Shown here piece by piece: positions 7,839 through 16,740 of a stretch of DNA of 64,000 nucleotides (position 1 is the first letter of the stretch; every line of letters begins with the position of its first letter). Location of the stretch: positions 539,528 through 603,527 of the forward strand of contig NZ_HE978641.1 in assembly GCF_000312125.1 (NCBI RefSeq), given 5' to 3'. This DNA is from Timonella senegalensis JC301 (GTDB taxonomy: Bacteria > Actinomycetota > Actinomycetes > Actinomycetales > Cellulomonadaceae). The position numbers were made by a program, and so were the translations under genes. The notes beneath the pieces were generated by a model that saw only the letters and a list, made by a program, of their open reading frames with translations, was not told the origin of the DNA and searched no databases.

Positions 7839-9377
7839 CTAGAGCGCGATCGTTCCCGTGGCTAGGAACACGATTCCCAGCACGCCCGCGATGACGAGCA
7901 CCGCGAACCCTATGCCCTCCGTCTTACTGAAGACTCGCCTGTTTTGCTCTCGCCTGGTCATGATGAACATGGTTGTTCCGAGTGCGTAGATCACGCAGGA
8001 CACTAGGAGTATGTCGAGTCCCGCTACCGCGATGAGGATGATCGAGTACACGACCGCGAGCGCAGACATGATCAGCTGTTTTCGTGTGCCCAGGATCGCG
8101 GCGTCGCCCTCTGGTAGCTTCGTCAGCTGTGCGGTGCCCCGAATGTCGCCCCACGCCACTTTGACTGCGAACGCACTGGCCAGCAGGTATGGGACGAGGG
8201 ACATGACGCCGGTCATCGTTAGGGAAAACTCGAATGCGTCTTCGGACAATATGGTGACGAACAGAAAGAGCATTGAGGTCGTCGACGACATGATGAGTGC
8301 GTTGATCGGCGTGTGATTCTTGTTCAACTTGTTGAGGAATCGTGGCATGTCGTTGTCGCGGGCTGCGGTGAACATGACCTCTGCCGCCATAAGCGTCCAT
8401 GCCAGGTATGCGCCGAGCACGGAGATGATGAGTCCCATGGAGACGAATGTTCCTCCCCAGGGACCCACAACCTCAGCAAACACTCCTGCCATTGATGGCT
8501 GGCGTAGTTCTGCGAGTGCGTTTTGGGTCATGGTTCCGTAGGACACGAGCGCGACAAGCGAGAAGAGCGTGAGCACACCCAGGAACCCGCCGATCGTAGC
8601 TTTTCCTACGTCGGAGCGTTTGCGTGCGTAGCGCGAGTAGACGCTTGCTCCTTCGACTCCAAGGAAGACGAAGAGCGTGACCATCATGGTTTTGCTGATC
8701 TGCGTGGGCAGCGATCCGTATCCGTCGCCCCAGAAGTTGGCGGCGAACACGTCCGTGTCCATGAGTACCGCGGTCACAATTACGAACATGACGATTGGCA
8801 CTACTTTTGCAACAGTCACGATCCTGTTAATGATTGTGGCTTCGCGTATCCCGCGGGCGACGAGGAAGTGGAAGATCCACACTCCGATCACGGAGAGTCC
8901 TACTGCAAGTAGGGTGTCGCCAGAGCCGAGTCCCGGGGCAACTGCCCCGATCGTGGACATTATGAGCACCCAGTAGGTGACGTTTCCGATGCAGGCGGAC
9001 ACCCAGTATCCGAATGCGGAGATGAATCCGGGCAACTCGCCAAACCCACTCTTGGCATATGCGTAGACGCCGGAGTCTAAGTCTGGCCTGCGGCTTGCGA
9101 GCCATTGGAACACGAGGGCGATTGTAAGCATTCCACTGCCGGCGACCAGCCAAGCGATGATTGCACCGAATACGCCGGTGGACTGGCCAAAGTTTGAGGG
9201 CAGGGAGAATACTCCCGCGCCCACCATGGAGCCAACGACCATCGCGGTGAGTGTTGCTAGTGAAACCTTTTTGACCGCGGAAGTCCCGGAGTCCCCACCA
9301 GACCCGCCAGGCCCACTATTCCCCCCGACGTCCACGGCTGCGCCGCCTGTGGAGTTCCCTGATATTTGTGCGTTCAT
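7839..9377 (-). CDS. arcD: Arginine/ornithine antiporter-like APC transporter
   Basis: A 512-residue polytopic membrane protein of the basic amino acid/polyamine antiporter family. After a Gly/Ser-rich cytosolic tail of about 35 residues comes the first helix, with VVGSMVGAGVFSLPSNFG, the family's substrate-binding GxG motif. YAYAKSGFGELPGFISAFGYWVSACIGN and about twelve hydrophobic segments follow. The gene starts 10 bp after the arginine deiminase stop codon, so the two form an operon. That context favours exchange of arginine for ornithine or citrulline. Since arcB and arcC are missing here, citrulline may be the real counter-substrate (inference). AAGG lies close to the ATG. Confidence 0.85.
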   Translation of the reverse strand: MNAQISGNSTGGAAVDVGGNSGPGGSGGDSGTSAVKKVSLATLTAMVVGSMVGAGVFSLPSNFGQSTGVFGAIIAWLVAGSGMLTIALVFQWLASRRPDLDSGVYAYAKSGFGELPGFISAFGYWVSACIGNVTYWVLIMSTIGAVAPGLGSGDTLLAVGLSVIGVWIFHFLVARGIREATIINRIVTVAKVVPIVMFVIVTAVLMDTDVFAANFWGDGYGSLPTQISKTMMVTLFVFLGVEGASVYSRYARKRSDVGKATIGGFLGVLTLFSLVALVSYGTMTQNALAELRQPSMAGVFAEVVGPWGGTFVSMGLIISVLGAYLAWTLMAAEVMFTAARDNDMPRFLNKLNKNHTPINALIMSSTTSMLFLFVTILSEDAFEFSLTMTGVMSLVPYLLASAFAVKVAWGDIRGTAQLTKLPEGDAAILGTRKQLIMSALAVVYSIILIAVAGLDILLVSCVIYALGTTMFIMTRREQNRRVFSKTEGIGFAVLVIAGVLGIVFLATGTIAL

Positions 9378-9387
9378 TCCTTGGCCC

Positions 9388-10653
9388 TCAGAGTTCTATT
9401 GAGTCACGTTCAATCGGGCAGGTCATGCAGTGTCCGCCGCCTCGACCACGTCCGAGTTCCGCACCAACGATAGGAAGGACTTCTACCCCAGCCTTTTCGA
9501 GGAGGGAGTTGGTGACGGTGTTTCGGTCGTAGGCGAGGACGACACCTGGCTCGAGTGCGACGACGTTGTTTCCGGAGTCCCACTGCTGGCGTTCGGCCGC
9601 GTAGTGGTCGCCGCCGGTGCCGATGACGCGCAGGCTCGAGCCGATTCCGAGTGCCTGTGCGACGACGCTAAGGAAGTCGCTGTCTTCGCCCCGGATGTCT
9701 AGTCCAGATTCTCCCGTGCCAGGCCGGATCGAGATTGCGGTCATGTTTTCCACCACCGGCTTGTAGGCCGTGACGCAGTCGATGTCGACGAACGTCATGA
9801 CTGTGTCGAGGTGCATTGCGGCACGGGAACGTGGCATGACTGCGACGATGACGTGTTGCGCTGCGTTGGCTGCGAAGAGTGCCTGTGCAACCTGCGTGAT
9901 TGCTTGGCGTGAGGTGCGCTCGGACATTCCGATGAGCGCGACTCCGTTGCCGATTGGCATGACGTCGCCGCCCTCGAACGTGGCGAGGCCTTTGCTGACT
10001 TCGGGATCGCCCCACCACACGGTGGCCTTACCTGCGAAAGTTGGGTGGTGGGTGTAGATGAGCTTCATGAGGAGAGTCTCATCGTGCCGGGCTGGCCAGT
10101 AGAGCGGGTTGAGGGTAACTCCACCGTAGATCCAGCAGGTGGTGTCGCGGGTGTAGAGCGTGTTGGGCAGAGGCGGCAGTAGGTAATCGCGGGCGTCGGC
10201 ATCTGTGCGCACGAGAGTCCGTGCTCCCGCGTTGATCTCGCCTGTCAGTTCGTCCACCGACAGCCCTCCGATGAGGTGGTTTGCGATTTCTGTGGAGCTT
10301 AGGGAATCAAAGTAGTCCCTGGTTTCTTTGATGAGTCCTAGGCCCACGAGGTTGGGGGTTAGGACCCGGTCGAGAATCCAGTCGAGTGCGCCCGGTTCTT
10401 GGAGCGTTTCGGCGAGTAGTTCGTGGAGTTCCAGTACGTTGACTCCGCGGTCGCGCATGGTTTTCTGGAAGTTGTGGTGGTCCTCGATTGCTTGGTCTAC
10501 CCACATGACGTCGTCGAACAGGAGATCGTCGCAGTTTGAGGGCGTGAGACGCCGGTGTGCGAGTCCCGGCCGGCACGTGAGAACTGTCCTGAGTTTCCCC
10601 ACTTCGGAGTTGACTGAGAATGTTGGGGTGGCGTATTGGCTTGGGGAGTTCAT
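9388..10653 (-). CDS. arcA: Arginine deiminase
   Basis: A 421-residue cytosolic enzyme hydrolysing arginine to citrulline and ammonia. Landmarks are [23 protein letters not shown] at the N-terminus, [10 protein letters not shown], the FEGGD motif near residue 223 and the C-terminal [13 protein letters not shown]. The catalytic cysteine is Cys409 by family comparison. Length is typical. AAGGAG lies 7 nt before the ATG. It is the first gene of a two-gene operon with the antiporter. Ammonia production would raise cytosolic pH, but carbamoyl-phosphate-based ATP formation would need arcB and arcC elsewhere. Confidence 0.95.
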   Translation of the reverse strand: MNSPSQYATPTFSVNSEVGKLRTVLTCRPGLAHRRLTPSNCDDLLFDDVMWVDQAIEDHHNFQKTMRDRGVNVLELHELLAETLQEPGALDWILDRVLTPNLVGLGLIKETRDYFDSLSSTEIANHLIGGLSVDELTGEINAGARTLVRTDADARDYLLPPLPNTLYTRDTTCWIYGGVTLNPLYWPARHDETLLMKLIYTHHPTFAGKATVWWGDPEVSKGLATFEGGDVMPIGNGVALIGMSERTSRQAITQVAQALFAANAAQHVIVAVMPRSRAAMHLDTVMTFVDIDCVTAYKPVVENMTAISIRPGTGESGLDIRGEDSDFLSVVAQALGIGSSLRVIGTGGDHYAAERQQWDSGNNVVALEPGVVLAYDRNTVTNSLLEKAGVEVLPIVGAELGRGRGGGHCMTCPIERDSIEL

Positions 10654-10780
10654 GAATTCTCCTTAGTGCGCATCATTGGGTATTTGCGTTTCACGGTGGG
10701 CAATGCGCGTGCGTGTTTTCTCATTCGCGGTGGCGAGTGGATAGGCGTTCGTTAGGAAACCCACCCAGACACACCATCGC

Positions 10781-10810
10781 TGTATAAAAGTTTGGCAATG
10801 TTTTGGGCAA
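10781..10810 (-). promoter_or_regulatory. Candidate arcA promoter
   Basis: On the minus strand, TTGCCC (10805-10810) and TATACA (10781-10786) are separated by 18 bp, a fair sigma-70-type pair about 130 bp upstream of arcA. Confidence 0.45.
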
Positions 10811-10844
10811 GCACAAGAGGATAATTGTCCCGGTTTGGGCAGAA

Positions 10845-10860
10845 TTTGAGATCCGTCACA
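10845..10860 (-). promoter_or_regulatory. CRP/FNR-family-like site upstream of arcA
   Basis: TGTGACGGATCTCAAA matches TGTGA-N6-TCACA with one mismatch. It is centred about 78 bp upstream of the predicted transcription start. GlxR (CRP-family) sites of actinobacteria have this form. Confidence 0.45.
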
Positions 10861-10987
10861 CGGCATTTCATGGTTGAACCTTTACCCTAGAATCCCCTGG
10901 ACACCACTTCTGCGTAGCTCGGGACGCCACGGCCAATCCTGCCACGGCTCCCGACCCCACGCTCAGCGTCTTGAGGTCTTTCGCCCT

Positions 10988-13831
10988 CTATCCGCGCTTG
11001 TCTTCGGTGCGCCTCTGCACCAGCTTGCCCAGCTCAACAATCAGGAACACTCCGACCGCGAGCGCAATCGTCAGCCCCCAGCGGTCCAGCGAGATCGGTG
11101 TGGAGCCAAACCACGAGTTCATTGCTGGTACCAGAGTAAACACGAGTTGCAGCGCGATGAGGGCGCTCGCGGCGATCCAGACCATCTTGTTTCCGCGCAG
11201 CACGTCCGGGGTGATGGATGAGCGGTGCAGGAACCTGCAGTTGAGCAGGTACGCAAGCTGCCCAACGGCGAGCATCGTGACCGCGGTTGTGTGCACGACC
11301 TCGGGCGCTGACCCACGCGCGGTTTCGATGGCCACTACCAGTAGCGTCACGCCACCGATGAGCAGCGAAACCAATCCAACGTGGAGCACCGCCCCTCTGG
11401 TCAGCACGCCCTCGCGCGGGTCGCGCGGCTTGCGTGACATCAGCCCAGGCTCGCCGGGCTCGTAGGCCAGCGCGAGCGAGAGCGTCACGGCAGTAACCAT
11501 GTTGACCCACAGAATCTGGGCCGGGGTGAGCGGTAGCGCCCAGCCGAACAGAACCGCCACGAGGATCACGAGCGACTGCGCACCGTTGGTGGGCAGCAGG
11601 AACACCACGGATTTGCGGATGTTGTCGAAGATCCGTCGCCCTTCCTCGATGGCACGCTCGATCGTGGCAAAGTTGTCGTCCGCGAGCACGACCTCCGCGG
11701 CTTCCTTGGTCGCCTCGGTGCCCTTGATGCCCATGGCCACGCCCACGTCTGCGCGTTGGAGCGCCGGCGCGTCGTTCACGCCGTCACCCGTCATGGCGAC
11801 CACGTGTCCGTTGGTCTGCAGCGCCTCAACAATGCGCAGTTTGTGCTCGGGGCTCGTTCGCGCGAACACGCGCACGGTCTTGACCGCCTCACGCAGCCCG
11901 TCCGGCCCCAGTTCGTCCACGTCGGCTCCGGTCATGACCGCCCGTCCCGTGTGGCCTGCGGGGCAGGCCACCGTGCCGTCCGCCTGATTAACGACGATTC
12001 CCAGCTCCAATGCGATCGCCGTTGCGGTTCCAGCGTGGTCACCGGTGATCATGACCACGTCGATGCCTGCGCGCTGGCATTCCGCAATGGCTGCAACGGC
12101 TTCTGGACGCGGCGGATCAACGATCCCCACTAGGCCGTACATGACCAGCCCAGCAATATCGTCGAGAATCAGGCTTTCGGCGTCTGCGAGTTCGGTGCCG
12201 GCAACGACCTTGCCGGCCACGGCGAGGACGCGCAGGCCGGTCGAGCCGAGCTTTGCCTGGGCGTTCTCCCAGTAGGTGAGGTCGAGCGGGACGAGCGTGC
12301 CGTTAGCCGCGTACTGGTGGGTGGCACGGTCGAACAGTCGGTCGGGTGCGCCCACGGCATGGAGCGCAACGACCTGTTGTGGGGCGTCGCCGAGCACACC
12401 CGCGGGGGCCTCATAGGCGTCGATGGTGGCCATGAATTTGTGGGAGGACTCGAACGGAACGACTGCGCGGCGCTCGTGCGCAACGTCGAAGCCTGCCTTG
12501 GTGGCCATGACGCGTATGGCGCCCTCGGTGGGTTGCCCCACGAGCCGCCAGTGTCCATCCTCCTCGATGACCTGGGCGTCGTTGCACATGGAGCCGGCGG
12601 CCATCAGCCGCGCAAGCAGTGGGGCGTCACCGAAGGTTACGGGGCGGTCACCGGAGCGGAGTTCGCCCACCGGCTCGTATCCCTCGCCGCTGACGGTGAA
12701 CTGGGCCTCGGAGGTCACCACCACGCGGGCGGTCATCTCGTTCTTGGTGAGCGTGCCGGTCTTGTCCGAGCAGATCGTGGTGATGGAGCCGAGTGCTTCA
12801 ACTGCGGTGAGTCGGCGCGTGATGGCGTTGCGGCGGGCCATCTGTTGGACGCCCATGGCGAGCGTGATCGTGACGAGGGCCGGCAGGCCCTCGGGGACTG
12901 CTGCCACAGCAAAGCCGATCGCGGCGGAAATCGTCTCGTCGAGCGTGAAGTTGTGTACAAACACACCGATCAGGACCATGACCAGCGCCATCACACCCAC
13001 GGCGATCGCGATGAACTTTCCCAACGATGCCAGTTGGCGTGACAGCGGGGTCTCAAGCTCGTCCACCTCGGACATGAGGGTTTGAATACGGCCGATCTCC
13101 GTGCGCGAACCCGTCGCGCTCACAACCGCGACGCCGGTCCCCGAGACCACCAATGTTCCGGAGTGAAGCATGTTGGTGCGGTCCCCCACGGGGGCGTCCG
13201 GTTCCACTGCCTCGAGCTGCTTGACTGCCGCGTCGGACTCACCGGTCAGGATCGACTCGTCCACCTGCAGGTTCACGCACTCCAGCAAGCGCATGTCGGC
13301 GGGGATGCGGTCACCGGAGCGCACGCGCACCACGTCGCCGGGAACCAGGGTCTCCGCGTCCACGGTCACCCAGTTTCCGTCGCGCTTGGTGTCTGCGGTC
13401 AGCGCAAGCAGCCCCTTGATCGAGTCGAGCGCCTTTTCCGCGCGGCCCTCCTGGAACATTCCTACACCCACGTTGACCACGGCAACGATCATGATGATGG
13501 CAAAGTCGAGCCAGTCGCCAACAAAGGCCTTGAGCACACCTGCGCCCAGCAGGATCAGGATCAGAACGTCGGAGAGGTGAACCCAGATCTTGGCAAAGAC
13601 ACCGGGCTTCGGGGGCGTGGGGGTAGCGTTGAAGCCGAGTTCCCGGGCGCGGGCCTCGGCTTCAACTGTGGAGAGCCCATCGGGTGCGGATGCGAGAACA
13701 TGGAGTAACTCATCCGTGGAGCGCGCTGACGCCAAAGTCGCATCAAGAGCGTCAAGTGCGTCCTGCCCGAGGGGCCGGTCTATGGGGTTCTCTGAAGTGT
13801 GGGTGAGTCCGCCTACTGGGGTCTCGGTCAT
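10988..13831 (-). CDS. P2-type cation-translocating ATPase (Ca2+-type)
   Basis: A 947-residue membrane ATPase. In order it shows an N-terminal cation-ATPase domain, TGES in the actuator domain (about residue 197), PEGLPA in helix 4 (typical of P2 calcium/manganese pumps), the phosphorylation site DKTGTLT (about 355), a nucleotide domain, and GDGVNDAPAL (about 679). C-terminal transmembrane helices follow. Cation type is inferred from PEGLPA and overall similarity; Ca2+ export is most likely and Mn2+ is possible. I chose the ATG at 13831 because GAGGAG lies 6 nt upstream; a start 25 codons earlier is in frame but lacks a site. Confidence 0.9.
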   Translation of the reverse strand: MTETPVGGLTHTSENPIDRPLGQDALDALDATLASARSTDELLHVLASAPDGLSTVEAEARARELGFNATPTPPKPGVFAKIWVHLSDVLILILLGAGVLKAFVGDWLDFAIIMIVAVVNVGVGMFQEGRAEKALDSIKGLLALTADTKRDGNWVTVDAETLVPGDVVRVRSGDRIPADMRLLECVNLQVDESILTGESDAAVKQLEAVEPDAPVGDRTNMLHSGTLVVSGTGVAVVSATGSRTEIGRIQTLMSEVDELETPLSRQLASLGKFIAIAVGVMALVMVLIGVFVHNFTLDETISAAIGFAVAAVPEGLPALVTITLAMGVQQMARRNAITRRLTAVEALGSITTICSDKTGTLTKNEMTARVVVTSEAQFTVSGEGYEPVGELRSGDRPVTFGDAPLLARLMAAGSMCNDAQVIEEDGHWRLVGQPTEGAIRVMATKAGFDVAHERRAVVPFESSHKFMATIDAYEAPAGVLGDAPQQVVALHAVGAPDRLFDRATHQYAANGTLVPLDLTYWENAQAKLGSTGLRVLAVAGKVVAGTELADAESLILDDIAGLVMYGLVGIVDPPRPEAVAAIAECQRAGIDVVMITGDHAGTATAIALELGIVVNQADGTVACPAGHTGRAVMTGADVDELGPDGLREAVKTVRVFARTSPEHKLRIVEALQTNGHVVAMTGDGVNDAPALQRADVGVAMGIKGTEATKEAAEVVLADDNFATIERAIEEGRRIFDNIRKSVVFLLPTNGAQSLVILVAVLFGWALPLTPAQILWVNMVTAVTLSLALAYEPGEPGLMSRKPRDPREGVLTRGAVLHVGLVSLLIGGVTLLVVAIETARGSAPEVVHTTAVTMLAVGQLAYLLNCRFLHRSSITPDVLRGNKMVWIAASALIALQLVFTLVPAMNSWFGSTPISLDRWGLTIALAVGVFLIVELGKLVQRRTEDKRG

Positions 13832-14161
13832 CGCTGCTCCTCGGATCGCGCGAAAAAGTGTGTCTCCACCTGTCACGCTATCGAGAAAGGAGTCAAAGCG
13901 CTCCACCAGTGCTCACATGCGCTGCAAGGCTGGCCTGGTAGCTTGCCATCCGTGGATTTTCACTTTTGTTGGGTCGCACGGACGGCAACGGCGGACTGCG
14001 TGGGGCCGGCGGCTACGGGGTCTCGCCAGAAGTACAAGAGGTGTCGGCACCTCTCCCACAACAAAAACCTTACTTGACCAAGTTTTTACCTAAATAGGAC
14101 CGAGTGCCTATTTTTCTTTACGCCCAAAGGTTCTGGGGACGTGGATCCCTCCGACAGCCAC
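13832..14161. other. Upstream region of the P-type ATPase gene
   Basis: No gene is seen in these 330 bp. The right part is AT-rich and holds two small palindromes, ACTTGACCAAGT (14072-14083) and CCTAAATAGG (14089-14098). They could be operator sites for the ATPase gene but are about 240 bp from its start. Confidence 0.35.
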
Positions 14162-14728
14162 TCACAGACCGTTGAGCCTGCGCCATTCGCGCACTTGGCG
14201 CGCGCTCGCCAGCCGCACCACCACGGCCTCGCCGGAGGCGTACTGCGAGGCCAACTGATCCTCCAGGTCGTCCAGCTTGTGCCGGGTCTTCCATCCCCAC
14301 CACAGGATGTTGTCGTCGCACCGCTTGAGCCACACGGAGGGCCCCGGCTCGCGATTTCCGTTCCACAGCTCGCCGCCAGAGCGCCATCGCCCCACGGTCC
14401 GCCGGGTCAGCCTCGCCATGCGACGCCCGATTGGCAGGTCCAGCCACACAAACACCTGCGCGCGCGGAGTGATGAGCGGACGAGCCAGCCTGTACTGCCA
14501 CTCAATAATCCACTCGTCGCGGTTCAAAATTGCCTGCACATCATCAAGAAATTCGGCCCGCGGCTCCCAGTGGGGCCCGTGAAAGAGCGAATCAATTTCC
14601 GTGTACGGAATATCCTTGGCCTGCGAAATCGCCTCGCACAACGTGGTCTTTCCCGCCCCGCTCGTTCCCACCACCGCGATCCTACGCTGATCCGGTTCAA
14701 GCCTGTACTCAACTCCACGCATGTGCAT
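14162..14728 (-). CDS. P-loop NTPase resembling adenylate-kinase/topology-modulation proteins
   Basis: A 188-residue soluble protein with Walker A GTSGAGKTT near residue 21. Then come a YTEIDSLFHGPHWEPR segment, WIIEWQY, a VFVWLDLP strand and the basic RRMARLTRRTVGR lid. This layout is that of small nucleotide-kinase-like proteins often annotated as FlaR/topology modulation factors, whose substrate is unknown. Two start codons lie two codons apart; neither has a good ribosome binding site. The gene is divergent from trpF with only 50 bp between them. Enzyme activity cannot be specified. Confidence 0.75.
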   Translation of the reverse strand: MHMRGVEYRLEPDQRRIAVVGTSGAGKTTLCEAISQAKDIPYTEIDSLFHGPHWEPRAEFLDDVQAILNRDEWIIEWQYRLARPLITPRAQVFVWLDLPIGRRMARLTRRTVGRWRSGGELWNGNREPGPSVWLKRCDDNILWWGWKTRHKLDDLEDQLASQYASGEAVVVRLASARQVREWRRLNGL

Positions 14729-14778
14729 ACTTCGAGACTACCGCCGCCCACCGCTCGCCCCAGAACTAGACTTGCCAT

Positions 14779-15411
14779 ATGACCCCACAAAGCCCGCTGT
14801 ACGTGAAGGTGTGCGGCCTCAAGACCGCCGAGTCGGTCGCCGCCGCGATCGGCGCTGGCGCCGACGCCGTCGGCTTCGTGCACGCCCCCGGCAGCCCGCG
14901 CCACCTCGAGGCCGCTCAGATCCGTCCGCTGCTCGCCGCAGCGGCTGAGGCCGCTGGCAACACGCGCGTGGACACTGTCCTTGTGGTCCGGTCCCTTATT
15001 TCCGACGATGCAGCACGCCTCGCTCTCGACCTCGGAATGTCCGTGCTCCAGTTGCACGGGGACTATTCCAAGCAGGATTTCGAACGCGCGGAGGCGATCT
15101 TCTCCCGCGTGTGGCGAGCAACATCGCTGGCTGCGAGGCCGGACCTTACTGTGGGGGCTTGGGGCGAGGAGATGCTCCTACTTGACGCACCCAAAGCGGG
15201 TTCGGGTGAGCGCTGGGACTTGGGCACAATCGTCGAGAATCAGCCAAAGGGGCCGTGGCTGCTAGCGGGCGGGTTGACCCCGGACAACGTGGCCGAGGCG
15301 ATAGCCACGGCCCACCCCGCGGGAGTGGACGTGTCGAGCGGGGTCGAATCGGCCCCGGGCGTCAAGGACCTGGCCAAGATCCGGGAGTTCGTGCGCAACG
15401 CGCGCGGCTAG
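14779..15411 (+). CDS. trpF: Phosphoribosylanthranilate isomerase
   Basis: A 210-residue TIM-barrel enzyme of tryptophan synthesis. YVKVCGLKT holds the general-base cysteine (Cys12), ADAVGFVHAPGSPR follows, LLLDAPKAGSG carries the acid Asp, and LAGGLTPDNV plus GVDVSSGVES form the phosphate site. It stands alone, apart from other trp genes. TAGACT lies 7 nt before the ATG and no ribosome binding site is seen, so a leaderless mRNA is likely. The codons for WDLGTIVEN contain a full copy of the dispersed ATCGTCGANAAT element with its upstream block. Confidence 0.93.
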   Translation: MTPQSPLYVKVCGLKTAESVAAAIGAGADAVGFVHAPGSPRHLEAAQIRPLLAAAAEAAGNTRVDTVLVVRSLISDDAARLALDLGMSVLQLHGDYSKQDFERAEAIFSRVWRATSLAARPDLTVGAWGEEMLLLDAPKAGSGERWDLGTIVENQPKGPWLLAGGLTPDNVAEAIATAHPAGVDVSSGVESAPGVKDLAKIREFVRNARG

Positions 15412-15462
15412 CCCCGCCTCCTTCGCCTGCCCTTCCCCTGCCTTCCCCTCACACACACATTC

Positions 15463-15522
15463 ATCGAACGGATGATTATGGATCCGTTGGGTGTCGAACG
15501 GATCCATAATCATCCGTTCGAT
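15463..15522. repeat. 60-bp REP-like palindrome, copy 1
   Basis: Perfect 26-bp arms (15463-15488 and 15497-15522), beginning ATCGAACGGATGATTAT, flank an 8-bp centre. It lies 51 bp after trpF. A second copy with one arm mismatch is at 56219-56278, after mgtE. The position at gene 3' ends suggests a REP-type element or terminator. Confidence 0.85.
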
Positions 15523-15567
15523 CGAGTGCGGCCACATCGAAGGCACCACACGAGCGAAACTCCCGGA

Positions 15568-15635
15568 ACTGGTCCGCTCGAACACGCCAAAACTGGACCA
15601 GCCAATCCGTGTTTTGTGTCCGAATATACTGGTCC
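15568..15635 (+). promoter_or_regulatory. Three ACTGGWCC boxes and promoter of the pyridoxal-kinase-like gene
   Basis: ACTGGTCC (15568-15575), CTGGACCAG (15593-15601) and ACTGGTCC (15628-15635) recur within 68 bp. A good -10 hexamer TATACT (15625-15630) overlaps the last box. The arrangement suggests a dedicated regulator; a MocR/PdxR-type activator is a reasonable guess from the target gene. Confidence 0.5.
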
Positions 15636-15720
15636 AATTCGTGGAATCAGCCGCGCGAGCGCGCACGCGGGCGTACCCTCGAAAACATGGATCCCCACAC
15701 TAACTTGATTGGACACAGAC

Positions 15721-16512
15721 ATGGTCAACTTCGCATACGTAATCGCCGGGTCCGAGGCAACCGGCGGCGCCGGAATCCAGGTGGACCTCAAGACCTTCCA
15801 GGAGCTCGACGTCTATGGGCTCGGCGCGCTGACCTGCATCGTCTCCTTTGACCCCCAGGACAACTGGAACCACCGCTTTGTACCAGTAGACCCTCAGGTC
15901 ATCAAGGACCAGATCGAGGCCGCAACCTCGCTGCACGACTTGTCCACCGTCAAGATCGGCATGCTCGGCACCCCCGCCACGATCGACGCCGTTGAGGAAT
16001 CACTGAAGAAGCAGCAGTGGACCAACGTCGTGCTCGACCCAGTCCTCATCTGCAAGGGCCAGGAACCGGGCGCAGCACTCGACACCGACACCGCACTGCG
16101 CGAGAAGATCCTTCCCCTCGCAACCGTGGTCACCCCTAACCACTTCGAGGCAAAGACCCTGTCCGGCATGGACGAGATCAACTCCGTGGACGACCTCATC
16201 GAGGCGGCCAAGCGCATCCAGGCACAGGGTCCGCAGTACGTCATTGCCAAGGGCGGCGTGGAGCTCCCAGGCGAGTACGCAGTTGACGTCCTGTTCGACG
16301 GCAACGAGGTCACGATCTTCTCCGAACCAAAGATCGGCGAGGAGCGCGTATCGGGCGCAGGCTGCACCTTCGCGGCCGCGATCACCGCGGAGCTCGCCAA
16401 GGGCTCGGACATCAAGACCGCAGCAGGCGTGGCCAAGAAGCTCGTCACCGAGGGCATTAAGACCCGCGTTGAGTCCAAGGCTCCATTCGCATCGATCTGG
16501 CAGCAGGCGTAG
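15721..16512 (+). CDS. Pyridoxal/hydroxymethylpyrimidine kinase-like protein (ThiD/PdxK family)
   Basis: A 263-residue ribokinase-fold enzyme. The start MVNFAYVIAGSEATGGAGIQ is followed by DLKTFQELDVYGLGALT, VLDPVLICKG near residue 114, TPNHFEAKTLSG (about 140) and the anion-hole motif SGAGCTFAAA near residue 216. The Cys in GAGC, in place of Asp, is the arrangement of ThiD and the Bacillus-type PdxK. Phosphorylation of pyridoxal-type vitamers or of HMP is expected, and sequence alone does not decide. The ATG at 15721 fits the family; an in-frame TTG lies 4 codons upstream. A terminator follows. Confidence 0.85.
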   Translation: MVNFAYVIAGSEATGGAGIQVDLKTFQELDVYGLGALTCIVSFDPQDNWNHRFVPVDPQVIKDQIEAATSLHDLSTVKIGMLGTPATIDAVEESLKKQQWTNVVLDPVLICKGQEPGAALDTDTALREKILPLATVVTPNHFEAKTLSGMDEINSVDDLIEAAKRIQAQGPQYVIAKGGVELPGEYAVDVLFDGNEVTIFSEPKIGEERVSGAGCTFAAAITAELAKGSDIKTAAGVAKKLVTEGIKTRVESKAPFASIWQQA

Positions 16513-16532
16513 CCCTCTCCCCAGGCAGAGCC

Positions 16533-16575
16533 AACGCCCGGCCCGCCCACCTACGTGGATAGGCCGGGCGTTTTT
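16533..16575 (+). terminator. Intrinsic terminator after the kinase gene
   Basis: AACGCCCGGCC pairs with GGCCGGGCGTT and a run of five T follows, about 20 bp after the stop codon. Confidence 0.85.
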
Positions 16576-16706
16576 GTTGACCCACAGTTCACCGTAAGGC
16601 CCCGATCAGTGCAACCACCTATGCAATCGCCAGCGCCACCACCTGCGCAGAAACGCACACAGATCCTGCTACCAGCACCGGCACACAATGTTCACCGACC
16701 CTGCGG

Positions 16707-16734
16707 TTGTCGGATCTCGAATTCGCAATAGGGT
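16707..16734 (+). promoter_or_regulatory. Promoter of the TIM-barrel isomerase gene
   Basis: TTGTCG (16707-16712) and TAGGGT (16729-16734) are 16 bp apart. The start codon is at 16741, so the transcript is probably leaderless. Confidence 0.5.
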
Positions 16735-16740
16735 TGAACC

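Noticed and set aside
10663-10866. 67-codon frame upstream of arcA on the minus strand
   Set aside because: It covers the likely arcA promoter and a CRP-like site and has no family features.
15463-15522. Terminal inverted repeats of an insertion sequence
   Set aside because: The two palindromes are complete hairpins at distant places with ordinary chromosomal genes between them and no transposase.
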